16,052 nt of DNA from JAFDVL01 sp043736395 (GCA_043736395.1 JAYTCQ010000074.1:1-16052); one strand, 5' to 3'. Counted from the first letter of the stretch, positions 8,519 through 15,125 are shown. Program-made: numbers and translations. Notes: generated from the letters alone by a model not told the origin.

Positions 8519-8860
8519 TTATTTTTGTGGACGATTGACGCGAATCAACTCGCCTTCAATCACAGATTCAGCAGTAATGGCTTCGTGTATTCGTTGCGCC
8601 TGACCAATAAAACCAGCATCGTACGTGCAAACAATGATGCCAGAATGATTCGGCTGATACTTATGCAAAATGATGAAATTGCGGCGATTGAGTGTTAGGA
8701 CAGCACGTTGTTCATTCGTAGCAAATTCTAAAACAACGTCGTCAGGGATCGCTTGATCGGCGTTTCCAGCTTCCTGCACGGTCAAAACGTCATGTCCTAA
8801 TTTTCGTAATTCTTGTACAACTGGCAGAGGAAAATTTTCGTTCGAATACAATCGCGCCAT
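8519..8860 (-). CDS. DUF5615 PIN-like protein, predicted toxin of a DUF433/DUF5615 module
   Basis: The 113-residue product belongs to the DUF5615 PIN-like family, related to VapC ribonucleases and the Mut7-C domain. Family motifs are the opening RLYSNENFPLPVVQELRKLG, HDVLTVQEAG, AIPDDVVLEFATNEQRAVLT, and the closing GIIVCTYD. Acidic positions expected at the metal site are partly changed: YSNEN where many homologues have D-E-N, and TLNRRNF where T-x-D-x-DF or NRRDF is usual. RNase activity is therefore uncertain. It lies directly downstream of the DUF433 gene: the DUF433 stop (TAG, 8864-8866) is followed by GTG-ATG, and gagg eight bases before the ATG supports 8860. A GTG start at 8863 would add one residue. 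Juxtaposition with DUF433 is the standard arrangement for this predicted type II toxin-antitoxin pair. Confidence 0.83.
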   Translation of the reverse strand: MARLYSNENFPLPVVQELRKLGHDVLTVQEAGNADQAIPDDVVLEFATNEQRAVLTLNRRNFIILHKYQPNHSGIIVCTYDAGFIGQAQRIHEAITAESVIEGELIRVNRPQK

Positions 8861-8863
8861 CAC

Positions 8864-9193
8864 CTAAGCCTCTTCGTTTTCCTGAATTTCCTTTTCGATC
8901 TCTTCTTTGTGCGAACGCACATACGCCCACGCGTTGGCTAAGTCTTCAGCGCGTAGTGTTGGAAAAGCTTTGAGAAGATCGGATTCGTTTGTGCCTAATC
9001 GTCGCGCTTGTTCCAGCGTCCAGACAGGAATTCGAGTGCGAACGATTCGTGCTGCACCGCCGCAAACTCCGGCAGTACTTTCGATGCCAGGGAAAGAATC
9101 TCCGAGGTCTTTGACGATCCATTGCAAGACCTGCGCTTTCTCGGCGCGGCTCAATAGCGAAATAAAATTTTCAGCTTCAACAACTCCGTTCAT
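8864..9193 (-). CDS. DUF433 antitoxin-type protein
   Basis: The 109-residue product has the DUF433 core: GVCGGAARIVRTRIPVWTLE (42-61), then QARRLGTNESDLLKAFPTLR and AEDLANAWAYVRSHKEEIEK. DUF433 proteins carry a helix-turn-helix-like fold and are predicted antitoxins paired with PIN-like DUF5615 toxins, as here. An N-terminal extension of about 40 residues precedes the core. The ATG at 9193 has gagga about ten bases upstream (minus strand) and sits 32 bases downstream of a -10 box in the promoter at 9226-9255. It is the first gene of a run of four close-packed minus-strand genes (gaps of a few bases, 5 and 28 bases), so its promoter probably drives them all. DUF433 proteins are expected to autoregulate, but no operator is obvious beyond the promoter itself. 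Confidence 0.88.
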   Translation of the reverse strand: MNGVVEAENFISLLSRAEKAQVLQWIVKDLGDSFPGIESTAGVCGGAARIVRTRIPVWTLEQARRLGTNESDLLKAFPTLRAEDLANAWAYVRSHKEEIEKEIQENEEA

Positions 9194-9225
9194 AGCTTTT
9201 TATCCTCAAAATATTTTTACATTTT

Positions 9226-9255
9226 AGCATACGCCGCGAAGTTGCTGAACGTAAA
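9226..9255 (-). promoter_or_regulatory. Sigma-70-like promoter of the DUF433-DUF5615-pentapeptide operon
   Basis: On the minus strand, TTTACG (9255-9250) and TATGCT (9231-9226) are separated by 18 bases, a good match to a housekeeping promoter. Nearly the same 40-bp sequence, spacer included, precedes the other minus-strand run (10366-10395). The transcription start should fall near 9219. Confidence 0.65.
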
Positions 9256-9282
9256 TTCCTACAAATAAAACCGAGGGATTTG

Positions 9283-9503
9283 AACCCGCGAAGGCGGGTG
9301 ATCAGCATATAGCCTGGGGTGGAGCGAGCACGCGGAACCCCAGGAATATTGGCGAAAAATTATGAAGCCCGCGAAGTCGGGCGATAGTCATTAATCATCT
9401 GTCACCCGACTTCGCGGGCTAAAATTTAATGCGACATTTTACCTGGGGTTGCGGCGCGGCGCCTTCACCCTAGGCTTTATGTTGGTCTCCCACTTTGCGG
9501 GCT
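9283..9503. repeat. Composite nested palindromic element C (about 220 bp)
   Basis: The element is symmetrical about position 9393. The inner stem pairs 9366-9384 with 9402-9420 at 18 of 19 bases (agcccgcgaagtcgggcga / tcacccgacttcgcgggct). On each side lies a smaller hairpin: cctggggt (9313-9320) with accccagg (9337-9344) on the left, and cctggggt (9442-9449) with accctagg (9467-9474) on the right. The outermost segments (gcgaaggcgggtga at 9288-9301 and ctcccactttgcgggct at 9487-9503) again resemble the inner stem. Each arm therefore has the order stem, hairpin, stem, and the arms are imperfect reverse complements of each other. It separates the two minus-strand accessory runs and could act as a terminator for neither, one or both. 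The protein-poor gap 9194-9536 holds only this element and the promoter. Confidence 0.83.
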
Positions 9504-9536
9504 GTAGGAACTGTTCGTTCAAATTTTAGGGCACGA

Positions 9537-9953
9537 CTAACGTGGGTATCGCCCATCTCTCATTAATTCCTGTCGTTGATTTACACGTACAGGATCATTC
9601 AATTTCAAGGCTGAGACAGTAGCGCGTCCTACGCGGGTTTTGCCAAGCAAGAATGCACCTAATAATTCAAAGTGTTCTGTCCAATCTTGTAAGCGAGGAT
9701 TAAAAAGCGCAGCGACTTCGTTCTCAATTGGATCAAGCGCGGCAACTTCAGAGCCTTTGTGTTTATTGCATTTGAGGCAAGCCAGCGCGAGGTTTTCGCT
9801 GATTGTTGCGCCGTTATATTTTAGCGGGATAATGTGATCAATTTGATGACTGAAATCAGAATCATCCTGATGAAGCAAGCAATATTCACAAAATTGCTTT
9901 GCTCTTTCGATGACAAGTTCTCGGAGCTGGGCGGGGATTTTGACTGTAGGCAT
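9537..9953 (-). CDS. HNH endonuclease
   Basis: The 138-residue product is an HNH nuclease. C22-x2-C25 (FCEYC) and C59-x2-C62 (ACLKC) form the likely structural zinc site. HQIDHIIPLKYNG (36-48) provides the D39-H40 metal/catalytic pair, and SENLALAC with N63 and K66 (CNKHKG) completes the fold. Residues 72-138 are a tail with ENEVAALFNPRLQDWTEHFE, common in free-standing HNH proteins of cyanobacteria and other phyla; its target is unknown. The ATG at 9953 lacks an obvious Shine-Dalgarno. The upstream gene stops 11 bases earlier, so the two are likely cotranscribed and translationally coupled. Pairing with the preceding small protein suggests a toxin-antitoxin-like or mobile two-gene unit, but this is inference. 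The stop codon lies about 35 bases from composite palindrome C. Confidence 0.87.
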   Translation of the reverse strand: MPTVKIPAQLRELVIERAKQFCEYCLLHQDDSDFSHQIDHIIPLKYNGATISENLALACLKCNKHKGSEVAALDPIENEVAALFNPRLQDWTEHFELLGAFLLGKTRVGRATVSALKLNDPVRVNQRQELMRDGRYPR

Positions 9954-9964
9954 TGGTTGTAATT

Positions 9965-10333
9965 TTACGGCTGTGTCGTTCGTCGTGCGCGTAATTTTAA
10001 AGAACTCATCACATCATTTGCCTGCTCAAAAGCGTCCAATTCTGTCAGCTCTTCGGCGGTGATTTCGCCTTCACGGTTGCGGTCAAGCAATTCCTCCAAT
10101 CGTGTTTGCAATTCTGTAGAAAACTGATGCGCGATTATTTTTTCCGGTGTCGGTCCACTTGCCAAAAAATCCATCATGGCTTCGTACACGGGAAAAGCTT
10201 TGGTGAGTTTTGCAGCACCATTTTTATTGGAAAATAAATCTACAGTTTGCGCCAAGACATCAGGCAAACGATTACCGAGCGCAGCAAATTTAGGAGCCAA
10301 TGAATCTGGTACTTCAAGTGTAATGGTAGTCAT
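9965..10333 (-). CDS. Conserved-looking 122-aa protein paired with HNH endonuclease; family not recognised
   Basis: I do not assign a family. The product begins like a small beta-strand DNA-binding or antitoxin-like segment (MTTITLEVPDSLAPKFAALG) and ends in a charged helical part with RLEELLDRNREGEITAEELT (78-97) and ELDAFEQANDVMSSLKLRAR. The middle (TKAFPVYEAMMDFLASGPTP, 44-63) is helical. To my memory, proteins with the LLDRNREG-x-x-(T/S)-x-E-E motif often sit just upstream of HNH genes in cyanobacteria and planctomycetes; this should be verified. The ATG has aagga about seven bases upstream and the shared promoter at 10366-10395. It is the first gene of a two-gene run with the HNH gene. 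It could be an antitoxin or immunity partner, but nothing in the sequence proves it. Confidence 0.75.
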   Translation of the reverse strand: MTTITLEVPDSLAPKFAALGNRLPDVLAQTVDLFSNKNGAAKLTKAFPVYEAMMDFLASGPTPEKIIAHQFSTELQTRLEELLDRNREGEITAEELTELDAFEQANDVMSSLKLRARRTTQP

Positions 10334-10365
10334 AAAAATTTCCTTTTCGATGAGACAATCATTTT

Positions 10366-10395
10366 AGCATATGCCACAAAGATGCTGAACGTGAA
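10366..10395 (-). promoter_or_regulatory. Sigma-70-like promoter of the 122-aa/HNH operon
   Basis: On the minus strand, TTCACG (10395-10390) and TATGCT (10371-10366) are 18 bases apart. The surrounding 40 bp (10360-10399) match 9220-9259 at 33 of 40 positions, including the spacer. Repeat element B begins two bases beyond the conserved block (10401). Confidence 0.65.
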
Positions 10396-10400
10396 TGCGA

Positions 10401-10550
10401 GGTACCGTAGGTGTCTCGCCTGCGACAGCGCGCGTCCGCGTCGCTGTCTTGATTGCGCAAAAAATTTGCTGCGATGATAGGTGATTTCTGCGCGAGATTC
10501 TGCGGCATTGCTGCGCTTGCCGCAGGCGGCAGGCGAGACGCCTACGCTAC
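10401..10550. repeat. REP-like palindromic element B (inverted pair) overlapping the priA stop codon
   Basis: Two inverted units, 10402-10423 and 10529-10550, pair at 20 of 22 bases (gtaccgtaggtgtctcgcct against gtagcgtaggcgtctcgcct read in reverse). They belong to the same family as element A: GTA-x-(C/A)-GTAGGCGTCTCGCCTGC-like with an internal AGGCG/CGCCT palindrome. Between them are two more hairpins: gacagcg/cgctgtc (10424-10430 with 10442-10448) and ctgcggca/tgccgcag (10500-10507 with 10518-10525). The right unit supplies the priA stop codon (TAG, minus strand 10549-10547). The element lies between priA and the promoter of the next minus-strand operon, where it may stop read-through. Confidence 0.83.
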
Positions 10551-13114
10551 ATCAAACTCACCGGATCAACTTCAACATTCAGCATCCGCAAATCCCAATC
10601 GCGTTCTTTCAATCCCGTCATTGCGGCGTCCAAGGCTTCGCGGGCGACTCTGCGGTTTTTGGTTTTGATCAATACTTGAAAGCGATGTTCGTTTTTGATG
10701 CGGGCTAAGGGAGCGGGAGCGGGGCCTAGAATTCGCAGCGCATTTTCGCTGTCGGCGGCTTTCATCAGGCGTGCGAATTCGGCGGCTACGGTGGAGGCTT
10801 TGGCGTATTCGGTGTGATGAATCAGGACGTTAATCAACGCGACAAATGGTGGGTAGTGCATCTGCTGCCTGAAATGAATTTCGTGTTCGTAGAATTTTTC
10901 GTAGACCTGTGCCTTCGCAAATTCCAGCGCGTAATGTTCGGGATGATAGCTTTGCAAAAGTACGCGACCTGTTTCTTCGCCGCGTCCGGCGCGTCCGGCG
11001 ACTTGTGTTAGCAATTGAAATGTTCGTTCGGCGGAACGAAAATCCGGGATGGCTAAACCCGCATCTACGGAGATCACGCAGACCAAAGTGACGTTATGAA
11101 AATCGTGTCCTTTGGCGATCATTTGCGTACCGACCATCAGGTCAATGGAACCTGCTGCGAACTCTCCAAGCAGCTTTTCAAAGGCTCCACGTCGGCGCGT
11201 CGTATCGCGGTCTAAACGCGCGATACGCATTTCGGGATAGAGTTCCTGCAACAACGCTTCGATTTGTTCAGTGCCTTCGCCGACATAATGAATAAAGGCT
11301 CCGTTGCACATCGGGCAGGCGCGGGGGATTCGTTCCTGATGATTGCAGTAATGACAAATCAGCCGCGCATCGGCTTTGTGGTACGTCAAAGAAACATCGC
11401 AATTTGGACATTGCGCTTTGTGTCCGCAGCTCCGGCAGAGCAAAAATGTTGAGTAGCCGCGACGGTTCAGCAGCACCAATGTTTGCTTACCATTGAAGAA
11501 ATTTTCCTGAATCGCGGCTTTCATTTCATCAGAAAAAATTTGCTGTTTTCCGTGCCGCGTGAAGACTTCGCGCATGTCAACAATTTCAACTTTAGCCATC
11601 GGGCGATTGTTGATACGTTCATCCATTTGCAGGTAAATATATTTTCCGGTGTGCGCGTTATGAAACGATTCCATCGAAGGCGTCGCGCTGCCGAGGATGA
11701 CTACGGCATTGGCTTTGAGCGCTCGCATGATGGCGGTGTCGCGTCCGTGGTAGCGCGGTTCGGAGTCCTGTTTATAGGCTGATTCGTGCTCTTCATCAAC
11801 GATGATGAGTCCGATATTTTCTAGCGGAGAAAACACGGCGGAGCGTGCGCCGATGCAAATTCTCGCTTCACCCGAACGCATCCGATTCCATTCGTCGAGG
11901 CGTTCACCTTCTGACAATGAGGAGTGAAGAATGGCTACGGCATCGCCGAAATGTTCAGAAAGTCGTCGCGCAAACATCGGCGTCAGAGAAATTTCCGGTA
12001 CGAGCATCAGCGCGGTTTTGCCTTTTTCCAATGTCGAACGCATGGCGCGAATGTAGACTTCAGTTTTGCCGGAGCCGGTGACGCCGTGCAGCAAAAATGC
12101 CGCGTATTTTTCTTCATCAAGTTTTTCGACGATGGCATCCAGCGCGACTTGCTGCGAAGGCATTAAAGCTAAATCATCTGCCGATAAATTTTTCAAATGC
12201 GCCAACGGATCACGGCGAACTTCACGCGTGAAGATTTCAATGTAGCCCCGTTTTTCAAGGGTTTTGATGACAGAAATGCTAACGCCTGCCTGTTCCTGCA
12301 ATTGCGCTAAACCGAGAGTGTTGGTAGAGATGAGGTCGAGGGTGCGTTGTTGAGACTCAGTTAAGTGATGAGTGATGAGTGATGAGTGATGAGTTTTTTC
12401 GCGTGCTTTCGCAGTTTCCACCTCTAGGTTTTTACGAGTGATTTGTTCTTTATTTAGCTGCGAACTTTCTTCACTCATCACTCGTAACTCATCACTCATC
12501 ACTTTTATTCTTCTCACCGCTTGCTGCCTCTTCGGCTTCACCACAGCATCCATCATTTGTCGTGACACGATTATCAGTCCTGATTTTTCTAGTTCGCGGA
12601 TTAATGCACCGGCTTTGTTTTTGGTAAATTCTTTGACTAACAGCCGTGAATTCACTGCGCCGGTCGCATCCAGATTTGCCGCGATAAAAGCTAAGGCGCG
12701 AATCTTCGTGGTTGGTTTTGTCTGCGGCATCGCCAGCGTTTCATTGGCGCTGATCGTTAACGAAATCATCGTTTCGGCTTCAGCGTTGATACCGGCGGGC
12801 AGGCAGGATTTGATGGTTTCTCCCCACGACGCAAAATAATAATCGGCAATCCATTTGGTTAATTCCAGCAGCTCGTGGGTGACTAATGGTTCGGTATCAA
12901 ACAGCTCTTCGACAGATTTGATGTCAGTTTTTTCGGCGTCAATTCCGGCGGATTCAAGTGTCTCGTGCAGGGCTACGACATATCCGGTCAGCAGTTGTTT
13001 TCCGAAGGGAACCAGCACGCGGCAACCGGGCTGCGCCTGGGCGGCGAAGCTGGCGGGCAGGGAATAAGTGAACGTTTGAAAAACGTAAAGAGGAACGGCG
13101 ACTTCTGCAAACAT
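10547..13114 (-). CDS. priA: Primosomal protein N' (replication restart helicase PriA)
   Basis: The 855-residue product is the superfamily 2 helicase that reloads the replisome at stalled forks. The N-terminal 3' DNA-binding domain begins MFAEVAVPLYVFQTFTYSLP. Helicase motifs follow: Walker A GVTGSGKTE (344-352), DEEH (440-443), GSATPS (475-480) and the C-terminal QVAGRAGRG. All eight zinc cysteines are present (560, 563, 569, 572, 587, 590, 600, 603). E. coli PriA has 732 residues. Part of the excess is residues 204-251, encoded by an in-frame palindromic repeat (12364-12503). I choose the ATG at 13114 because family members start with this motif; an in-frame TTG at 13135 is possible, and neither has a clear Shine-Dalgarno. 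The stop codon lies in repeat element B. The gene is divergent from cdaA. Confidence 0.95.
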   Translation of the reverse strand: MFAEVAVPLYVFQTFTYSLPASFAAQAQPGCRVLVPFGKQLLTGYVVALHETLESAGIDAEKTDIKSVEELFDTEPLVTHELLELTKWIADYYFASWGETIKSCLPAGINAEAETMISLTISANETLAMPQTKPTTKIRALAFIAANLDATGAVNSRLLVKEFTKNKAGALIRELEKSGLIIVSRQMMDAVVKPKRQQAVRRIKVMSDELRVMSEESSQLNKEQITRKNLEVETAKAREKTHHSSLITHHLTESQQRTLDLISTNTLGLAQLQEQAGVSISVIKTLEKRGYIEIFTREVRRDPLAHLKNLSADDLALMPSQQVALDAIVEKLDEEKYAAFLLHGVTGSGKTEVYIRAMRSTLEKGKTALMLVPEISLTPMFARRLSEHFGDAVAILHSSLSEGERLDEWNRMRSGEARICIGARSAVFSPLENIGLIIVDEEHESAYKQDSEPRYHGRDTAIMRALKANAVVILGSATPSMESFHNAHTGKYIYLQMDERINNRPMAKVEIVDMREVFTRHGKQQIFSDEMKAAIQENFFNGKQTLVLLNRRGYSTFLLCRSCGHKAQCPNCDVSLTYHKADARLICHYCNHQERIPRACPMCNGAFIHYVGEGTEQIEALLQELYPEMRIARLDRDTTRRRGAFEKLLGEFAAGSIDLMVGTQMIAKGHDFHNVTLVCVISVDAGLAIPDFRSAERTFQLLTQVAGRAGRGEETGRVLLQSYHPEHYALEFAKAQVYEKFYEHEIHFRQQMHYPPFVALINVLIHHTEYAKASTVAAEFARLMKAADSENALRILGPAPAPLARIKNEHRFQVLIKTKNRRVAREALDAAMTGLKERDWDLRMLNVEVDPVSLM
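12364..12503 (-). repeat. Palindromic repeat element translated in frame inside priA
   Basis: Arms at 12364-12393 (agtgatgagtgatgagtgat and on) and 12474-12503 are inverted copies matching at 28 of 30 bases, with 80 bp between them. The left arm consists of four tandem agtgatg(a) units. The element contributes no stop in the priA frame and encodes KVMSDELRVMSEESS near one end and THHSSLITHHL near the other, low-complexity sequence with no resemblance to PriA. It falls between two helical, winged-helix-like stretches (EFTKNKAGALIRELEKSGLI and QEQAGVSISVIKTLEKRGYI), where a loop can tolerate insertion. Confidence 0.85.
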
Positions 13115-13512
13115 AGGTGTTGAGAATAATGACAAGCGGGCAGAGAGACAAGAGTTATTGCGTAGACTCGAGGGGCTTGAGAATTCTTGGCCTAATTCAA
13201 ACTAGAACCTGCGAAGCTGGCGGCAACAATGTATCTGGTGTGAGGTCTTCTTAGGACTAAGATAAAACAGAATAGAAAAACGGAACAAACGGAAATAACG
13301 AAACATACGGAAAATGATCTGTTACCTGCGTCACTCTTTCCGTCTATTTCGTTATTTCCGTTTGTTCCGTTTTTCTCTCTTCAATCTTGGCAACGAACTA
13401 GCTTAATCCCATCGAGCTGACGTACTACAGATACTGTGGTATTCTGACGTGACCACTAACTATTTCGGTTTGTCGGTTTTCGATTCACAACGCGGGTTCA
13501 CAGAGATTGTAA
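13115..13512. other. Divergent intergenic region between priA and cdaA
   Basis: About 400 bp hold the promoters for priA (minus) and cdaA (plus), neither of which I can place with confidence. The central feature is the long hairpin at 13274-13376, listed separately. No protein-coding gene or RNA gene is recognised. Confidence 0.55.
13274..13376. repeat. Near-perfect 40-bp-stem hairpin in the priA/cdaA divergent gap
   Basis: Arms 13274-13313 and 13337-13376 are reverse complements at 38 of 40 bases, separated by 23 nt. The plus-strand left arm is purine-rich and internally repetitive (aacggaacaaacggaaataa). It does not resemble the REP-like units or element C. In style it matches the hairpins at 4532-4597 and 6061-6168. 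Because it lies upstream of both flanking genes, a simple terminator role is unlikely unless an unannotated transcript ends there; a transcribed leader hairpin or an inert mobile repeat are alternatives. Confidence 0.88.
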
Positions 13513-14430
13513 ATGGCTGAAATGCTCCTACAAGTTGTCTCATTCTTTCGTTCATTAGATTGGCGAAACCTGGTTGATATTGGCATTGTGGCGCTACTGA
13601 TCTACGAAGTTCTGCGTTTAATTCGCGGCACGCGCGCCGTGCAGATGACTTCTGGTTTAGTTGTAATTGCGCTGTTGTATCAATTGTCCAGTTGGTTCGG
13701 ATTGGAAACAGTCGAATGGCTGCTCAGGAATGCAATTGTTTATTTAGGCTTTGGAATTATCGTTCTTTTTCAGCGTGAACTGCGAAATGCCTTACTGCAT
13801 TTTGGCAAAAATTTTCGGATGCCGTTTGTGCGGGTTGGCAGAAGGATGAGGGCGCATGAGCATAGCTGGTACGATGATGTCGTGCAGGCAGCGTCGGATT
13901 TGGCGAGCGAGAAAATCGGCGCTTTGATCGTTGTCGAGCGCGATGTCGGATTGAAAACGTATATCGAAAGCGGCATTCGGTTGGATGCGCGTCTGACTTA
14001 CGATTTATTAATTACGATTTTTAATACGAATACTTCGCTACACGATGGCGCGGCGATTATCAGTAAAAATCGAATCGCTGCCGCTTCATGTTTTTTGCCG
14101 CTGACGCAAAATCCCAAGCTGGCCAGAGAGCTGGGTACGCGGCATCGTTCGGCGATTGGCATTACGGAAGACAGTGATGCGTTTGCGGTGGTTGTGTCAG
14201 AGGAAACCGGGGCGATTTCATTCGCTATCAGCGGGCGGCTGACGCGAAATATTGATAGCCCCAGATTACGTCGTCTGATTTTGCACGCGATGGAGCCGTG
14301 GCATTCCGATGAAGAAGCGGATGCGCACGAAGCTGAAGAGCGTCGTCACGAATTAGAATTAAAAGAAATTTTGACCACGCGCAAACGTGGAAAAATTGCT
14401 TCCAACGATGAATTTCAGGAGGAAGCATAA
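13513..14430 (+). CDS. cdaA: Diadenylate cyclase CdaA
   Basis: The 305-residue product condenses two ATP into the second messenger cyclic di-AMP at the membrane. Three N-terminal helices (about 21-38, 43-60, 71-87) precede a short linker and the DisA_N cyclase domain (about 120-255). Key motifs are DGA (178-180, in SLHDGAAII) and the RHR motif (T209-R210-H211-R212 in GTRHRSAIGI). A charged tail (DEEADAHEAEERRHELELKE) extends about 40 residues beyond the domain. The ATG at 13513 has only a weak purine stretch upstream (cagaga); a second ATG three codons on is possible. The next gene, cdaR, starts on the last base of its stop codon (TAATG), so the two form an operon. In Firmicutes glmM usually follows, but here it does not. 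Confidence 0.94.
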   Translation: MAEMLLQVVSFFRSLDWRNLVDIGIVALLIYEVLRLIRGTRAVQMTSGLVVIALLYQLSSWFGLETVEWLLRNAIVYLGFGIIVLFQRELRNALLHFGKNFRMPFVRVGRRMRAHEHSWYDDVVQAASDLASEKIGALIVVERDVGLKTYIESGIRLDARLTYDLLITIFNTNTSLHDGAAIISKNRIAAASCFLPLTQNPKLARELGTRHRSAIGITEDSDAFAVVVSEETGAISFAISGRLTRNIDSPRLRRLILHAMEPWHSDEEADAHEAEERRHELELKEILTTRKRGKIASNDEFQEEA

Positions 14431-15125
14431 TGAAGTTAGGGTTTTCCATTGTGCGCTTTTTGGCGTGGTTTCGTGAAAAAACACTAAAAAACAAAAAGCT
14501 CAAAATTCTTTCTATCGCGTTGGCATTTTTGCTGTTTGCTGTCTCGCGTCAACCTCAACGTGAGGTCTTGATGGTCGGCGTTCCCATTGAATATACAAAC
14601 ATTCCGGCAGGTTTGGAAATCACTGGTAATTTCCCGACCACGGCAAATTTACGGTTACGCGGTGCGAAAGATGTCGTACGAAGCGTGACGGTAAATCAAT
14701 TGGAAGTCGTCGTGGATTTGAGAGGCAAAACTGCCGGTGAACGTGTCATTCAATTAAAAGCAGATGACGTGCTGAGACCGGAAAAAGTGGAAATTCGTCG
14801 GATTGATCCATCCACGATTGAGCTGAAGATTGAGCCGACAATCCGAAAAACAATAGGCGTTGAACCTCAAATCAGTGGCACGCCAAATAATAATTTTGAA
14901 CTGAGAAAATTAACGCCAATTCCGGCTACGATAGAAATTGAAGGCCCTGAATCAAAAGTGAATCAGGTCGCGAAACTACAGACAGAAAGTATTTTGCTTG
15001 AAGGAAAACAGGAGAACTTTGAATCAGAGGTCGAGATTGAAACGATGGAACAGGGTGTGCGTCTGGTAAATCCCGGCCCTGTCAAAGTTCTCGTTGAATT
15101 CAAGCCGAAAAAGAATGTCGAGTAG
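14430..15125 (+). CDS. cdaR: YbbR-domain protein, CdaA regulator (CdaR)
   Basis: The 231-residue product has a single membrane anchor near residues 24-39 (LKILSIALAFLLFAVS) and an extracytoplasmic part with two YbbR-like beta domains. The first contains VPIEYTNIPAGLEITGNFPT and LRLRGAKDVVRSVTV. The second contains IGVEPQISGTP and PATIEIEGPESKVNQV. YbbR proteins bind and modulate the CdaA cyclase in characterised Gram-positive systems. The start codon overlaps the cdaA stop (TAATG), and aggagg lies about eight bases upstream, so translation is strongly coupled. It is shorter than Bacillus CdaR, which has more YbbR repeats. Position next to cdaA is the best evidence for function. Confidence 0.9.
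   Translation: MKLGFSIVRFLAWFREKTLKNKKLKILSIALAFLLFAVSRQPQREVLMVGVPIEYTNIPAGLEITGNFPTTANLRLRGAKDVVRSVTVNQLEVVVDLRGKTAGERVIQLKADDVLRPEKVEIRRIDPSTIELKIEPTIRKTIGVEPQISGTPNNNFELRKLTPIPATIEIEGPESKVNQVAKLQTESILLEGKQENFESEVEIETMEQGVRLVNPGPVKVLVEFKPKKNVE

Noticed and set aside
10453..10708. Two small plus-strand frames (71 and 75 aa) over element B and the priA 3' end
   Set aside because: They run through repeat sequence and antisense priA and show no recognisable protein.
12364..12503. Possible CRISPR-like or simple tandem repeat array
   Set aside because: Units are only 7-8 nt without unique spacers, and the two clusters are inverted, so it is a palindromic insertion and not a CRISPR array.
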